From positions 372,001 through 436,000 of the forward strand of contig NZ_JAERRH010000005.1 in assembly GCF_016741855.1 (NCBI RefSeq): 64,000 nucleotides of DNA, read 5' to 3'. The position numbers and the translations under genes are program-made. The stretch is from Streptomyces musisoli (GTDB lineage Bacteria > Actinomycetota > Actinomycetes > Streptomycetales > Streptomycetaceae). The stretch's first letter is position 1, and each line of letters opens with the position of its first letter. The notes under the pieces were generated by a model that was not told the origin of the DNA, did no database searches, and worked only from the letters and a program-made list of their open reading frames with translations. This document shows positions 34,605 through 41,981 of this stretch, piece after piece.

Positions 34605-36412
34605 ACCTGCGGGTCGTGGTCGCTTATCTGGTCGTTGAACTCCGAGTTGACGTGCACGCTGTCGTACTCGAAGTCGCAGCCGCGCCGGATCGCCGGACTG
34701 ACCAGGATCTGGTCGAGGACCTGCTGGTTGCCCTGGTAGTCGTAGGTGTAACGCTCGCTCTTCGGCAGCGACTTGATCGCCGACCACAGCTCGCCGTCGC
34801 CCTCGAGGATCTTCGCGGTCCCGGAGAACTCGAAGTCGTTCATGTCGCCGAGCGCGATGACGTTCGCGTTCTTCTGCACGGACAGGATGTCCTTGACGAA
34901 CGCGTTCACCACGGTCGCCTGCGCGTGGCGCTGGATCTCCGAGCTGCGCACCGGCGGCTGGTACTGCGAGGTCAGACCCTGGTCGCCGCCCTTGGAGTTG
35001 AGGTGGTTGGCGATCACGAACACCGTCTTGCCGCGGAAGACGAACTCGCCGGCCAGCGGCTTGCGGCTGCTCTTCCAGGCCGCGTCGGCCGGCTCGATCC
35101 GGCCCGGCGATACGGTGAGCCCGGCCTTGCCGTGCACCTTGGTGACGCCGACCGCGGTGGTCGAGTCGCCGCCCGCGCGGTCCACGAAGGACACCCGCTC
35201 CGGGTTGAACAGGAACACCTGGCGGATGTTGCCGCCCGGCTCGCCGCCGTCCTGGTCGTTGACCGGGTCGATGGCGCGCCAGTCGTACTTCGGGCCGCCG
35301 GCCGCGACGATCGCGTCGATCAGCTTGTTCACGGTCACGCTCGCGCCGACCGTGCCGTCGTCCTTGGCGCCGTTGTCGTCCTGGATCTCCTCCAGGGACA
35401 CGATGTCCGGCGACTGCAGGTTGTTCACGATCGAGGAGGCGTGCTTGTCGAAGGTGGCGTCCGACGGGTCGAGGTTCTCGACGTTGTACGTCGCCACGGC
35501 CAGCTCGCGGCTCGACTGCTTCTGCGTGGTCTCGCGCTCCAGGCCGCCGCTCTCCAGCGTGCCCAGCTTGCTCGCGACGAGGGTGTAACCGCCGAACTGG
35601 TTGAAGTCCAGCGGGCCGGTGGTGGTGCCGCCCAGGGTGTCGCCGACGTTCGCCTTGGGGAAGTCGGCGGTGGAGCCCAGCGACTGGATCTGGAGCCGGC
35701 CGGTGTTCTGCGACTCGTAGGAGCCGTACACCGTGCCGCCGCGGCGGTTGCGGTGCTCCCACGGCTTCACCGTGACCCACAGCTCGCTGTACGGGTCGGT
35801 GGCGGTGACCACACGGGCGTCGGCGACCTGGACGGTCATGCCCTCCAGGGACTCGTAGTAGTCCAGGGCGTACTTCGACGGGTCCAGGGTCAGGCCGTTG
35901 ACGGAGCCGCTCGACGCGGTGTCGCCGGCCGGGGTGTAGTCGCCCGGGACCGAGTCCTCGTCGACGACGGCCGGCGCGGGCACCGCGTTGCCCGTGGAGA
36001 CGGTGGTGACCGCCGGCTTGGTGATCTCCGTCAGCGACTGGTTGCCGGACGAGGCGCCGCCCGGGACGTACTCGGAGACCGTACCGGTCACCGTCACCGA
36101 GTCGCCGACCGCGACCTTCGGCGTGGAGCTGGTGAAGACGAACACGCCCTCGCTGGTGGCGGGGTTGTCGTCGGGCGTCGGATCCTGCATCCAGAAGCCC
36201 TTGGAGGAGCCGTAGGTGCGCGTGGCCGTGACGATGCCGGGCACGTCGGTCACCTTCTGCCCGGCGAACGGGGACATCCGGGTCGTGCCCTGGATGTCGT
36301 GGACGCGCACCGAGTCGGCGTGCGCGGGAGAGGTGAGGACGACGGCGGACGCCGCGCTGCAGACGGCGGCGACGGTGAGCGCGGCGAGGCGCGCGGAAGA
36401 CCTGCTCGGCAA
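34586..36412 (-). CDS. Secreted ExeM/NucH-type endonuclease/exonuclease/phosphatase
   Basis: This 608-residue protein has a signal peptide (RLAALTVAAVCSAASAVVL, cleavage after AHA). An OB-type nuclease-associated domain follows at residues 40-290 (VHDIQGTTRMSPFAGQKV, GFWMQDPTPDDNPATSEGVF), then an exonuclease-endonuclease-phosphatase domain: VATYNVENLDPSD, IVSLEEIQDDNG, FVIANHLNSKGGDQG, VIALGDMNDFEFS and the final ISDHDPQVLRFRP. It is predicted to degrade extracellular DNA or RNA. TTG 36412 with GGAGGG seven bases upstream starts directly at the signal peptide; an ATG at 36541 would add an untypical 43-residue leader. Confidence 0.85.
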   Translation of the reverse strand: MPSRSSARLAALTVAAVCSAASAVVLTSPAHADSVRVHDIQGTTRMSPFAGQKVTDVPGIVTATRTYGSSKGFWMQDPTPDDNPATSEGVFVFTSSTPKVAVGDSVTVTGTVSEYVPGGASSGNQSLTEITKPAVTTVSTGNAVPAPAVVDEDSVPGDYTPAGDTASSGSVNGLTLDPSKYALDYYESLEGMTVQVADARVVTATDPYSELWVTVKPWEHRNRRGGTVYGSYESQNTGRLQIQSLGSTADFPKANVGDTLGGTTTGPLDFNQFGGYTLVASKLGTLESGGLERETTQKQSSRELAVATYNVENLDPSDATFDKHASSIVNNLQSPDIVSLEEIQDDNGAKDDGTVGASVTVNKLIDAIVAAGGPKYDWRAIDPVNDQDGGEPGGNIRQVFLFNPERVSFVDRAGGDSTTAVGVTKVHGKAGLTVSPGRIEPADAAWKSSRKPLAGEFVFRGKTVFVIANHLNSKGGDQGLTSQYQPPVRSSEIQRHAQATVVNAFVKDILSVQKNANVIALGDMNDFEFSGTAKILEGDGELWSAIKSLPKSERYTYDYQGNQQVLDQILVSPAIRRGCDFEYDSVHVNSEFNDQISDHDPQVLRFRP

Positions 36413-36679
36413 GGGATTCCCTCCGGGGACGTACGTGAGCGCCGGGACGAGGGTGGAACGGGAGCGTGCGGGGCTCGTAGCCCTCTGTGACACGCATAGA
36501 GCCGAGTGAACAGTTGTCCCCCCAACTTCTACGCGCGTCAATCTCCTGCCTGGCCCCGGGAGTTGTCAAGGTTTCGGCCATGTACGGCCGCTGACGGGGA
36601 GATGAACCGGGCGGCATGGGTGGAAATCCGTCTAGGCTGAGCGGCTGAGCCCGTTTCACGGTCCGAGGAGAACCAGCCG

Positions 36680-38107
36680 ATGTCAGACAGCTCCCCCCTG
36701 CCGCCCGTGCGGCTGCACCCCGAAGCGGAGCTGGCGCGCGCCGCGCTGTCCACACCGTTGCTCTCCCGCGCCGCGCGCCTCGCCCGCTGGGCCGGCCCCG
36801 AGACCCGCGTGGACGCCGGCGGCGGACTGGCCGAGGAGCAGCTGCCGGCCGCCGCCGGCCTGCTCGGACTCACCGGGGACGACGCCGCCGCGTACGCCAG
36901 TGAGGCCTGGCGGGTCGCCGTGGACGCCGGCCTGGTCGAGATCGTGGACGAGGAGGCCGGCACCGTCCGCGCGGGCGAGGAGCTGGCGCTGCTCACCGGC
37001 GGCTCACCGCAGGACGTGCTCACCGTCTGGCTCGCCGCGCTGGAGACCGTCGTCGCCGACGCGGCCGTCCCCGACCTGGACGACCTGGTCGACGCGCTGG
37101 AAGAGGGCGGCGAGGTCGATTTCTCGTCACTCGACTGGGACCCGCGGGCCGAGGCGGAGTTCCTCGACGGCGTCCTCGGCAACCTCTACCTGCTGACCGT
37201 CGGTGAGGACGGGCCCGGCGAGGGCTCCGTCCCGCTGCCCGCCCTCGCCGCCTCCATGATCGTGCCCGACGGCATGAGCGAACCCACCAACGACGTCCTG
37301 GAGCAGGTCTCCGACGCGATGATGCGGCTGGACGACTGCTTCCGGGCGCTGGAACCGGTCGGACTGGTGGAGTACCAGCCGGTGGACGAGGCCCTGATGG
37401 CCGACGCCGACGAGGAGCCCGCGGCGCCCGTGGACGACATCGACGTCTCCCGCTACGGCATGGTCCGGCTCACCCCGCTCGGCGTGTACGGCCTGCGGGC
37501 ACGGCTGCTGGAGGCCGGCTTCGAGGTGCCGACCGTCGGTGAGCTGACCGACAAGGGCGCGGACGTGCTGCTCGACGGCACCGCCCGGTTCGGCCGGTCC
37601 GCCGCCCGCGCCGAGACCGAGCAGTGGCTCGGCCGCCGCGAACCCCTCGCGGCGGCACGGGAACTGCTGGCGGCGGCCCGCGGTGCGGACGCGGGCGCCC
37701 CGCTGCGCCGGCTGCGCTGCCAGCAGGCGCTGTCACTGCTGGGCCCCGAGGCCGAACCCGCACTGCGGGAGGTGCTGGACGACCCCGAACTGGGCGGGCT
37801 CGCCCGGGTGTGGCTGAGCGAGCGCGGAGCCGCGGGCGTGCCCGCGCCGTCCCAGGACATGGTGTTCTGGCTGACCGTCGACACCTTGGCCGCACAGCTC
37901 CGGGCCGAGGGCAACTCCGACGAACTCCAGGCCCTGGTGGAGGGGCTGGCGGCACAGCACAGCGGGTTCTTCGCGGCCGCCTGGCGGGTGGAGCACCCCG
38001 CCACCGCGGAGGTCCTGGACGCGATGGGCCGGCTGCACCCGGACAAGAAGGTGGCCAAGGAGGCGCGGAAGGCGGCGTTCAAGGCGCGGTCCCAGCACGG
38101 CGGATGA
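36680..38107 (+). CDS. Conserved hypothetical protein
   Basis: This 475-residue acidic soluble protein is not recognised. It starts at ATG 36680 behind GAGGAG. Features: an N-terminal region rich in Ala/Leu helices with a winged-helix-like segment (AAAYASEAWRVAVDAGLVEI), a strongly acidic middle (ALEEGGEVDFSSLDWDPRAE), a possible second winged helix (YGMVRLTPLGVYGLRARLLEAGFEVP), and a C-terminal HEAT-like region (LLGPEAEPALREVLDDPELG, then HPDKKVAKEARKAAFKAR). The HEAT-like ending suggests protein binding. It stands alone between divergent and co-directional genes. Confidence 0.75.
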   Translation: MSDSSPLPPVRLHPEAELARAALSTPLLSRAARLARWAGPETRVDAGGGLAEEQLPAAAGLLGLTGDDAAAYASEAWRVAVDAGLVEIVDEEAGTVRAGEELALLTGGSPQDVLTVWLAALETVVADAAVPDLDDLVDALEEGGEVDFSSLDWDPRAEAEFLDGVLGNLYLLTVGEDGPGEGSVPLPALAASMIVPDGMSEPTNDVLEQVSDAMMRLDDCFRALEPVGLVEYQPVDEALMADADEEPAAPVDDIDVSRYGMVRLTPLGVYGLRARLLEAGFEVPTVGELTDKGADVLLDGTARFGRSAARAETEQWLGRREPLAAARELLAAARGADAGAPLRRLRCQQALSLLGPEAEPALREVLDDPELGGLARVWLSERGAAGVPAPSQDMVFWLTVDTLAAQLRAEGNSDELQALVEGLAAQHSGFFAAAWRVEHPATAEVLDAMGRLHPDKKVAKEARKAAFKARSQHGG

Positions 38108-38190
38108 GTGCCGGGGGGAAGGTGCCCTTGTCCCGGCCATGGTCCGGCGCATACGGATTCATGGAACAGGCACCCCGGTGGTAGCGCGGT

Positions 38191-38212
38191 GTTCAACTCC
38201 CGTTCAGCAGTG
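38191..38212 (+). promoter_or_regulatory. PHO box (PhoP direct repeats) before the PhoX-type phosphatase
   Basis: Two contiguous 11-bp units, GTTCAACTCCC and GTTCAGCAGTG, follow the Streptomyces PhoP direct-repeat pattern (G[G/T]TCA at the start of each unit). They lie 73 bp upstream of the start codon. Confidence 0.7.
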
Positions 38213-38284
38213 GGCGGGAGCGTGTGCGCCGAACCGAGGCCCCCCACCCTCCACGGCACTGCCACCGTCGTCACAGGAGACACC

Positions 38285-39736
38285 ATGTCGCTCACCCGCA
38301 GGGACTTCGCCAGAAAATCCGCGATCACCGGTGCCGGGGTCGCCCTGGCGGGCAGCGTCGGCGCCCTCGCCACCGCGCCGAACGCCCTTGCAGCCACGGA
38401 CAGCGAGAGCGCCGGGACCGAGTCCGCGCACGGGGGCCACCACCACGGCGTCGGCTACGGCCCGCTGCTCTCCGACCCGGAGGGCATCCTCGCCCTGCCG
38501 GCCGGGTTCAGCTACGAGATCATCACGTACTGCGGCAAGACCAAGCTGGAGTCCGGCGAGTTCACCCCGTCCAACCACGACGGCACCGCCACCTTCGACG
38601 GCCCCCGTGGCGCCACCCTGCTCGTCAACAACCACGAGCTGGCCGGCGCCCGCGCCGGCTGGCCGCACCCGGTGCCGCTGACCGAGGGTCTCGTCTACGA
38701 CCCCGCGGCGGCCGGCGGCTGCACCGTCGTGGAGGTCCGCCGCGGCGGCCAGGTCGCCGAGTGGGTGGGCATCGCCGGCACCGCCACCAACTGCGCGGGC
38801 GGGCGCACTCCATGGGGCACCTGGCTGACCTGCGAGGAGACCGAGGACAAGGCCGGCAAGAACGGCTTCACCAAGGATCACGGCTACGTCTTCGAGGTCG
38901 ACCCGGAGGACCGCCGCGCCAACCGCGACCCCAAGCCGATCAAGGCCCTCGGCCGCTACGCCCACGAGGCCGTCGTCGTCGACCCCAAGCGCGGCCACCT
39001 CTTCCTGACCGAGGACGCCGCCGGCCCCAACGGCCTCTTCTACCGCTGGACCCCGCCGCACGGCTTCCACCACGGCCGCGGCAGGCTGCGCACCCTCGCC
39101 GACGACGCGGGTGTGCTCCAGGCGTTCAAGTGCTTCGACTCCGGCGGCAAGTTCGTGGACGACCTGTCCCGCGCCACGAAGATCGGCACCGTCTACGGCG
39201 TCGACTGGGTGGACGTCCCGGACCGTGACGCCAAGACCGTCTCGGTGCGCAAGCAGTTCACCGACGGCCAGGTCACCCGCGCCCGCAAGCTGGAGGGCAT
39301 GTGGTGGGGCGACGGCGGCGTCTACGTCGTCTCCTCCTTCGCCCGCCAGGAGAGCCCGGTCCAGCACGACGGCCAGGTCTGGTTCTACGACCCCAAGCGC
39401 CGCACGCTCACCCTGAAGGTGCTGTTCGGGGTGAACCCCGACCCGTCCAAGGACGGCGACTTCGACGGCCCCGACAACATCACCGTCTCCCCCTACGGCG
39501 GCCTCGTCATCGCCGAGGACGGCGAGGGCGTCCAGCACCTGTTCGGCGCCACCGAGAGCGGCCGGACCTACCCGATCGCCCGCAACGAGCTGAACATCGG
39601 CACCGCCGAGAAGCCCGAGTACAGCGAGTTCACCGGCGTCACCTTCTCGCCCGACGGCAAGACCCTGTTCGCCAACATCCAGACCCCCGGCATCATGCTC
39701 GCCATCACCGGTCCCTGGAAGCGGCACAAGCGGTAG
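38285..39736 (+). CDS. PhoX-like secreted phosphatase (DUF839)
   Basis: This 483-residue protein has a Tat signal (MSLTRRDFARKSAITGAGVAL, twin Arg at residues 5-6, cleavage near ALA 37). The mature part has DUF839/PhoX features: LPAGFSYEIITYCG, GATLLVNNHELAG, CAGGRTPWGTWLTCEET, GRYAHEAVVVDP, FLTEDA and GPDNITVSPYGGLVIAEDGE. PhoX enzymes are calcium/iron alkaline phosphatases exported folded. The PHO box upstream predicts induction by phosphate starvation. The rsr-linked RNA array begins 35-50 bp after its stop. Confidence 0.88.
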   Translation: MSLTRRDFARKSAITGAGVALAGSVGALATAPNALAATDSESAGTESAHGGHHHGVGYGPLLSDPEGILALPAGFSYEIITYCGKTKLESGEFTPSNHDGTATFDGPRGATLLVNNHELAGARAGWPHPVPLTEGLVYDPAAAGGCTVVEVRRGGQVAEWVGIAGTATNCAGGRTPWGTWLTCEETEDKAGKNGFTKDHGYVFEVDPEDRRANRDPKPIKALGRYAHEAVVVDPKRGHLFLTEDAAGPNGLFYRWTPPHGFHHGRGRLRTLADDAGVLQAFKCFDSGGKFVDDLSRATKIGTVYGVDWVDVPDRDAKTVSVRKQFTDGQVTRARKLEGMWWGDGGVYVVSSFARQESPVQHDGQVWFYDPKRRTLTLKVLFGVNPDPSKDGDFDGPDNITVSPYGGLVIAEDGEGVQHLFGATESGRTYPIARNELNIGTAEKPEYSEFTGVTFSPDGKTLFANIQTPGIMLAITGPWKRHKR

Positions 39737-39774
39737 ACAAATTCGTTGGCCCGGCCCGCGGCCTTCCTCCTAAA

Positions 39775-39926
39775 GTGGTGCCCGTCCAGGTGCGACAGGC
39801 AGGACCTACTTCCACTGTTAATGGGGAGGCCGCGGGTTCGAATCCCGCCACCGGCTTCGACACGCCGGTGTAGCTCAGAGGCAGAGCACCACACGTCGGT
39901 TCCGCCGACCTCGATCTCTGGACACC
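39775..39926 (+). ncRNA. Y RNA 1 (YrlA-like, class I tRNA-mimic module)
   Basis: The closing stem is GTCCAG (39784-39789) with CTGGAC (39918-39923), perhaps extended by GGT/ACC. Inside are the shared 5' block (GGTGCGACAGGC...TACTTC, 39789-39812) and 3' block (GATCT, 39913-39917). The module is a circularly permuted tRNA top half: T-arm GCGGG-TTCGAAT-CCCGC (39832-39848), a 7-bp acceptor-like stem CACCGGC/GCCGGTG (39849-39855, 39864-39870) closed by an 8-nt loop, linker TA, and D-arm GCTC-AGAGGCA-GAGC (39873-39887). A hairpin GTCGG/CCGAC (39895-39909) follows. A weak promoter (TTGGCC 39746, TAAAGT 39771) would start near 39782. The ends are approximate. Confidence 0.8.
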
Positions 39927-39940
39927 GAAAACTTCACGCA

Positions 39941-40013
39941 CCTCCCGGTGCGCAGGCTGCGGTTACTTCTTTCGCAAAGAATCCACGACCGCCGCCGAAC
40001 TGATCTCGGGAGG
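39941..40013 (+). ncRNA. Y RNA 2 (short, no tRNA-like module)
   Basis: CCTCCCG (39941-39947) pairs with CGGGAGG (40007-40013). It shares the 5' block (GGTGCGCAGGC...TACTTC, 39947-39969) and the 3' block (ACTGATCT) with its neighbours. In place of the tRNA-like module it has a 6-bp hairpin TTCTTT/AAAGAA (39967-39981). It may be an independent RNA or a processed part of a longer transcript. The call rests on the shared blocks and closing stem. Confidence 0.6.
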
Positions 40014-40027
40014 CGCAGCACATGGTG

Positions 40028-40181
40028 GGTGTCCGGTGCGCAGGCAGCGGATACTTCAGGGATCTGGTCCTTGGGAACAGGGGTGCGGGTTCGAATCCCG
40101 TCATCGGCTCGCGGCCGGTGTGGCGGAAAGGAAGACGCGCCAGATGATAAGTCCCGTCGTCGACTCCTGATCTCGGGCACC
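40028..40181 (+). ncRNA. Y RNA 3 (YrlA-like, tRNA-Leu-like module)
   Basis: GGTGTCCG (40028-40035) pairs with CGGGCACC (40174-40181), and TCAGG (40056-40060) with CCTGA (40166-40170). The shared 5' block is at 40035-40057 and GATCT at 40169-40173. Module: T-arm GCGGG-TTCGAAT-CCCGT (40085-40101), acceptor-like stem CATCGGC/GCCGGTG (40102-40108, 40114-40120) with a 5-nt loop, and a D-arm like that of tRNA-Leu (GCG-GAAAGGAAGA-CGC, 40123-40138). A small hairpin AGTC/GACT follows. It ends 52 bp before the rsr start codon. Confidence 0.8.
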
Positions 40182-40233
40182 TTCCATTTGCTGCGCCTCC
40201 CTCCGAAAAGCACATGAATTCGGGGGAATCACC

Positions 40234-41829
40234 ATGGCGCGATTCAACACGCGTGCCGTCAGGGCGCAGCTCAAGTCGGCGGTGACGTCGACCGGCCGCG
40301 CCCTGCCGACCCACGAGGGCGGCCGGGGCCGGGAGCGTGATCCGCGCTCGGAGCTGTTCCTGCTCGCCGTCGCCAACTTCGTCTCCCAGCACACCTTCTA
40401 CGAGAACGCCCAGGACCGTGACGACCGCTTCACCCGGCTCGTCCGCGACCTCGCCGTCGGCGACCCGGAGTGGACGGCCGGCCTGCTCGGCTGGCTGCGC
40501 GGCGAGGGCAACATGCGGACGGCCTCCATCGTGGGCGCCGCCGAGTACGTGCACGCACGGCTGGCGGCCGGGGCGACCGACGGCCCGTCGAACCGGCAGG
40601 TCGTGGCCTCCGTGCTGCAGCGCCCGGACGAGCCCGGTGAACTGCTGGCGTACTGGACGTCGAGGTACGGCCGCGCCGTGCCCAAGCCCGTCAAGCGCGG
40701 TGTCGCCGACGCGGTACGACGGCTCTTCCACGCCCGGTCGCTGCTCAAGTACGACACCCCGTCCAAGGGTTACCGCTTCGGTGACATCCTCAACCTGGTG
40801 CACGCGTCGCCGGACCCGGACAAGCCGTGGCAGGGCGATCTGTTCCGGTACGCGCTCGACCGGCGCCACCACCCGGACACCGCCGTGCCGCCCGCGTCGC
40901 TCCCGGCGCTCACCCTGCACCGCGAGCTGATGGCGCTGCCCGTCGAGGCCCGGCGGGCGGTCGTCACCTCGGCCGACGGCGCCGAGCGGCTGGCCGCGGC
41001 AGGCGTCACCTGGGAGGCGCTGGCCGGCTGGCTCCAGGGCCCGCTGGACAAGGCGGCCTGGGAGGCCGTGATCCCGTCCATGGGCGCGATGGCACTCGTC
41101 CGCAACCTGCGGAACTTCGACGAGGCCGGTGTCTCGGACGAGGTCGCAGCCCGGGTCGCGGCGAAGATCAGCGACCCGGAACAGGTGCGCCGCTCGCGGC
41201 AGTTCCCGTTCCGCTACCTTGCCGCGTACCAGCACGCGCCCTCGCTGCGCTGGTCCTACCCGCTGGAGCAGGCGCTCGGGCACTCGCTGTCCAACGTGCC
41301 CGCGCTGCCGGGCCGGACGCTGATCCTGGTCGACCGCTCGGGCTCGATGTTCTGGTCGCAGGTGTCCGAGCGTTCGCAGCTCAACCGGGCGGACGCGGCA
41401 GCCGTCTTCGGCACGGCCCTCGCGCTGCGGGCGGCGGACGCCGACCTGGTCCAGTTCGGCTCGACCAGTGACAGGATCGGGTTCCGCAAGGGCGAGTCGG
41501 TGCTGAGGATCCTGGAGCGCTTCGGCGACCTGGGCGGCACCGACACCACCGAGGCGGTGCGCCGGCACTACAAGCGGCACGACCGGGTGCTGATCGTCAC
41601 CGACGAGCAGTACTCCCCGCACCGGCACGGCGACCCGACCGCCCAGATCCCGGACCACGTCCCGGTCTACACCTGGAACCTGGAGGGCTACCGGGCGGGC
41701 CACGGTCCGTCCGGGACGGGGAACCGGCACACCTTCGGCGGGCTCTCCGACGCCGCGTTCCGCATGGTCTCGCTGCTGGAGAGCGGCCGGGACGGCCAGT
41801 GGCCCTGGGCCGCCGGCCCGGCCACCTGA
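40234..41829 (+). CDS. rsr: Rsr, TROVE-domain Ro60 orthologue
   Basis: This 531-residue protein combines a HEAT-repeat TROVE ring at residues about 1-350 (SELFLLAVANFVSQHTFYEN, LLGWLRGEGNMRTASIVGA, ILNLVHASPD, MALVRNLRNFDEAGVSD) with a vWA domain at 355-525 carrying a complete MIDAS (LVDRSGSMF, Asp about 367, Ser 369 and 371). In Deinococcus and Salmonella, Rsr binds Y RNAs and can link them to PNPase in RNA decay and repair. Three Y RNA candidates lie directly upstream. GGGGGAA precedes ATG 40234. No rtcA/rtcB is visible nearby. Confidence 0.95.
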   Translation: MARFNTRAVRAQLKSAVTSTGRALPTHEGGRGRERDPRSELFLLAVANFVSQHTFYENAQDRDDRFTRLVRDLAVGDPEWTAGLLGWLRGEGNMRTASIVGAAEYVHARLAAGATDGPSNRQVVASVLQRPDEPGELLAYWTSRYGRAVPKPVKRGVADAVRRLFHARSLLKYDTPSKGYRFGDILNLVHASPDPDKPWQGDLFRYALDRRHHPDTAVPPASLPALTLHRELMALPVEARRAVVTSADGAERLAAAGVTWEALAGWLQGPLDKAAWEAVIPSMGAMALVRNLRNFDEAGVSDEVAARVAAKISDPEQVRRSRQFPFRYLAAYQHAPSLRWSYPLEQALGHSLSNVPALPGRTLILVDRSGSMFWSQVSERSQLNRADAAAVFGTALALRAADADLVQFGSTSDRIGFRKGESVLRILERFGDLGGTDTTEAVRRHYKRHDRVLIVTDEQYSPHRHGDPTAQIPDHVPVYTWNLEGYRAGHGPSGTGNRHTFGGLSDAAFRMVSLLESGRDGQWPWAAGPAT

Positions 41830-41980
41830 CCAGCCGCCCGTCCGTGCGGCCGCCTGACCAGCCGCGGGGTGGCCGGCCCGGAGCCGGACCGGCCACCTGA
41901 CCAGCAACCCGCGTGACCAGCCGCCCGCCCGGATGCCCGTGCGGCCGCCTGAGCAGCCGCCGGGTGGCCGGCCCGGGCGG
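41821..41980. repeat. Degenerate repeats over the rsr stop codon
   Basis: GCCACCTGACCAGC, which contains the rsr stop, occurs at 41821 and 41892, and GTGCGGCCGCCTGA[C/G]CAGCCGC at about 41844 and 41939. Both blocks continue into GGGTGGCCGGCCCGG. The rsr-MFS gap is thus about two copies of a 70-90 bp unit that includes the end of rsr. Any terminator lies within it. Confidence 0.75.
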
Positions 41981-41981
41981 C

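Noticed and set aside
39830..40140. Canonical tRNA genes or tRNA pseudogenes
   Set aside because: The T- and D-arms are excellent, but the halves are in permuted order, the acceptor stem is closed by a loop and there is no anticodon arm. Shared flanking blocks and the position before rsr fit Y RNAs better.
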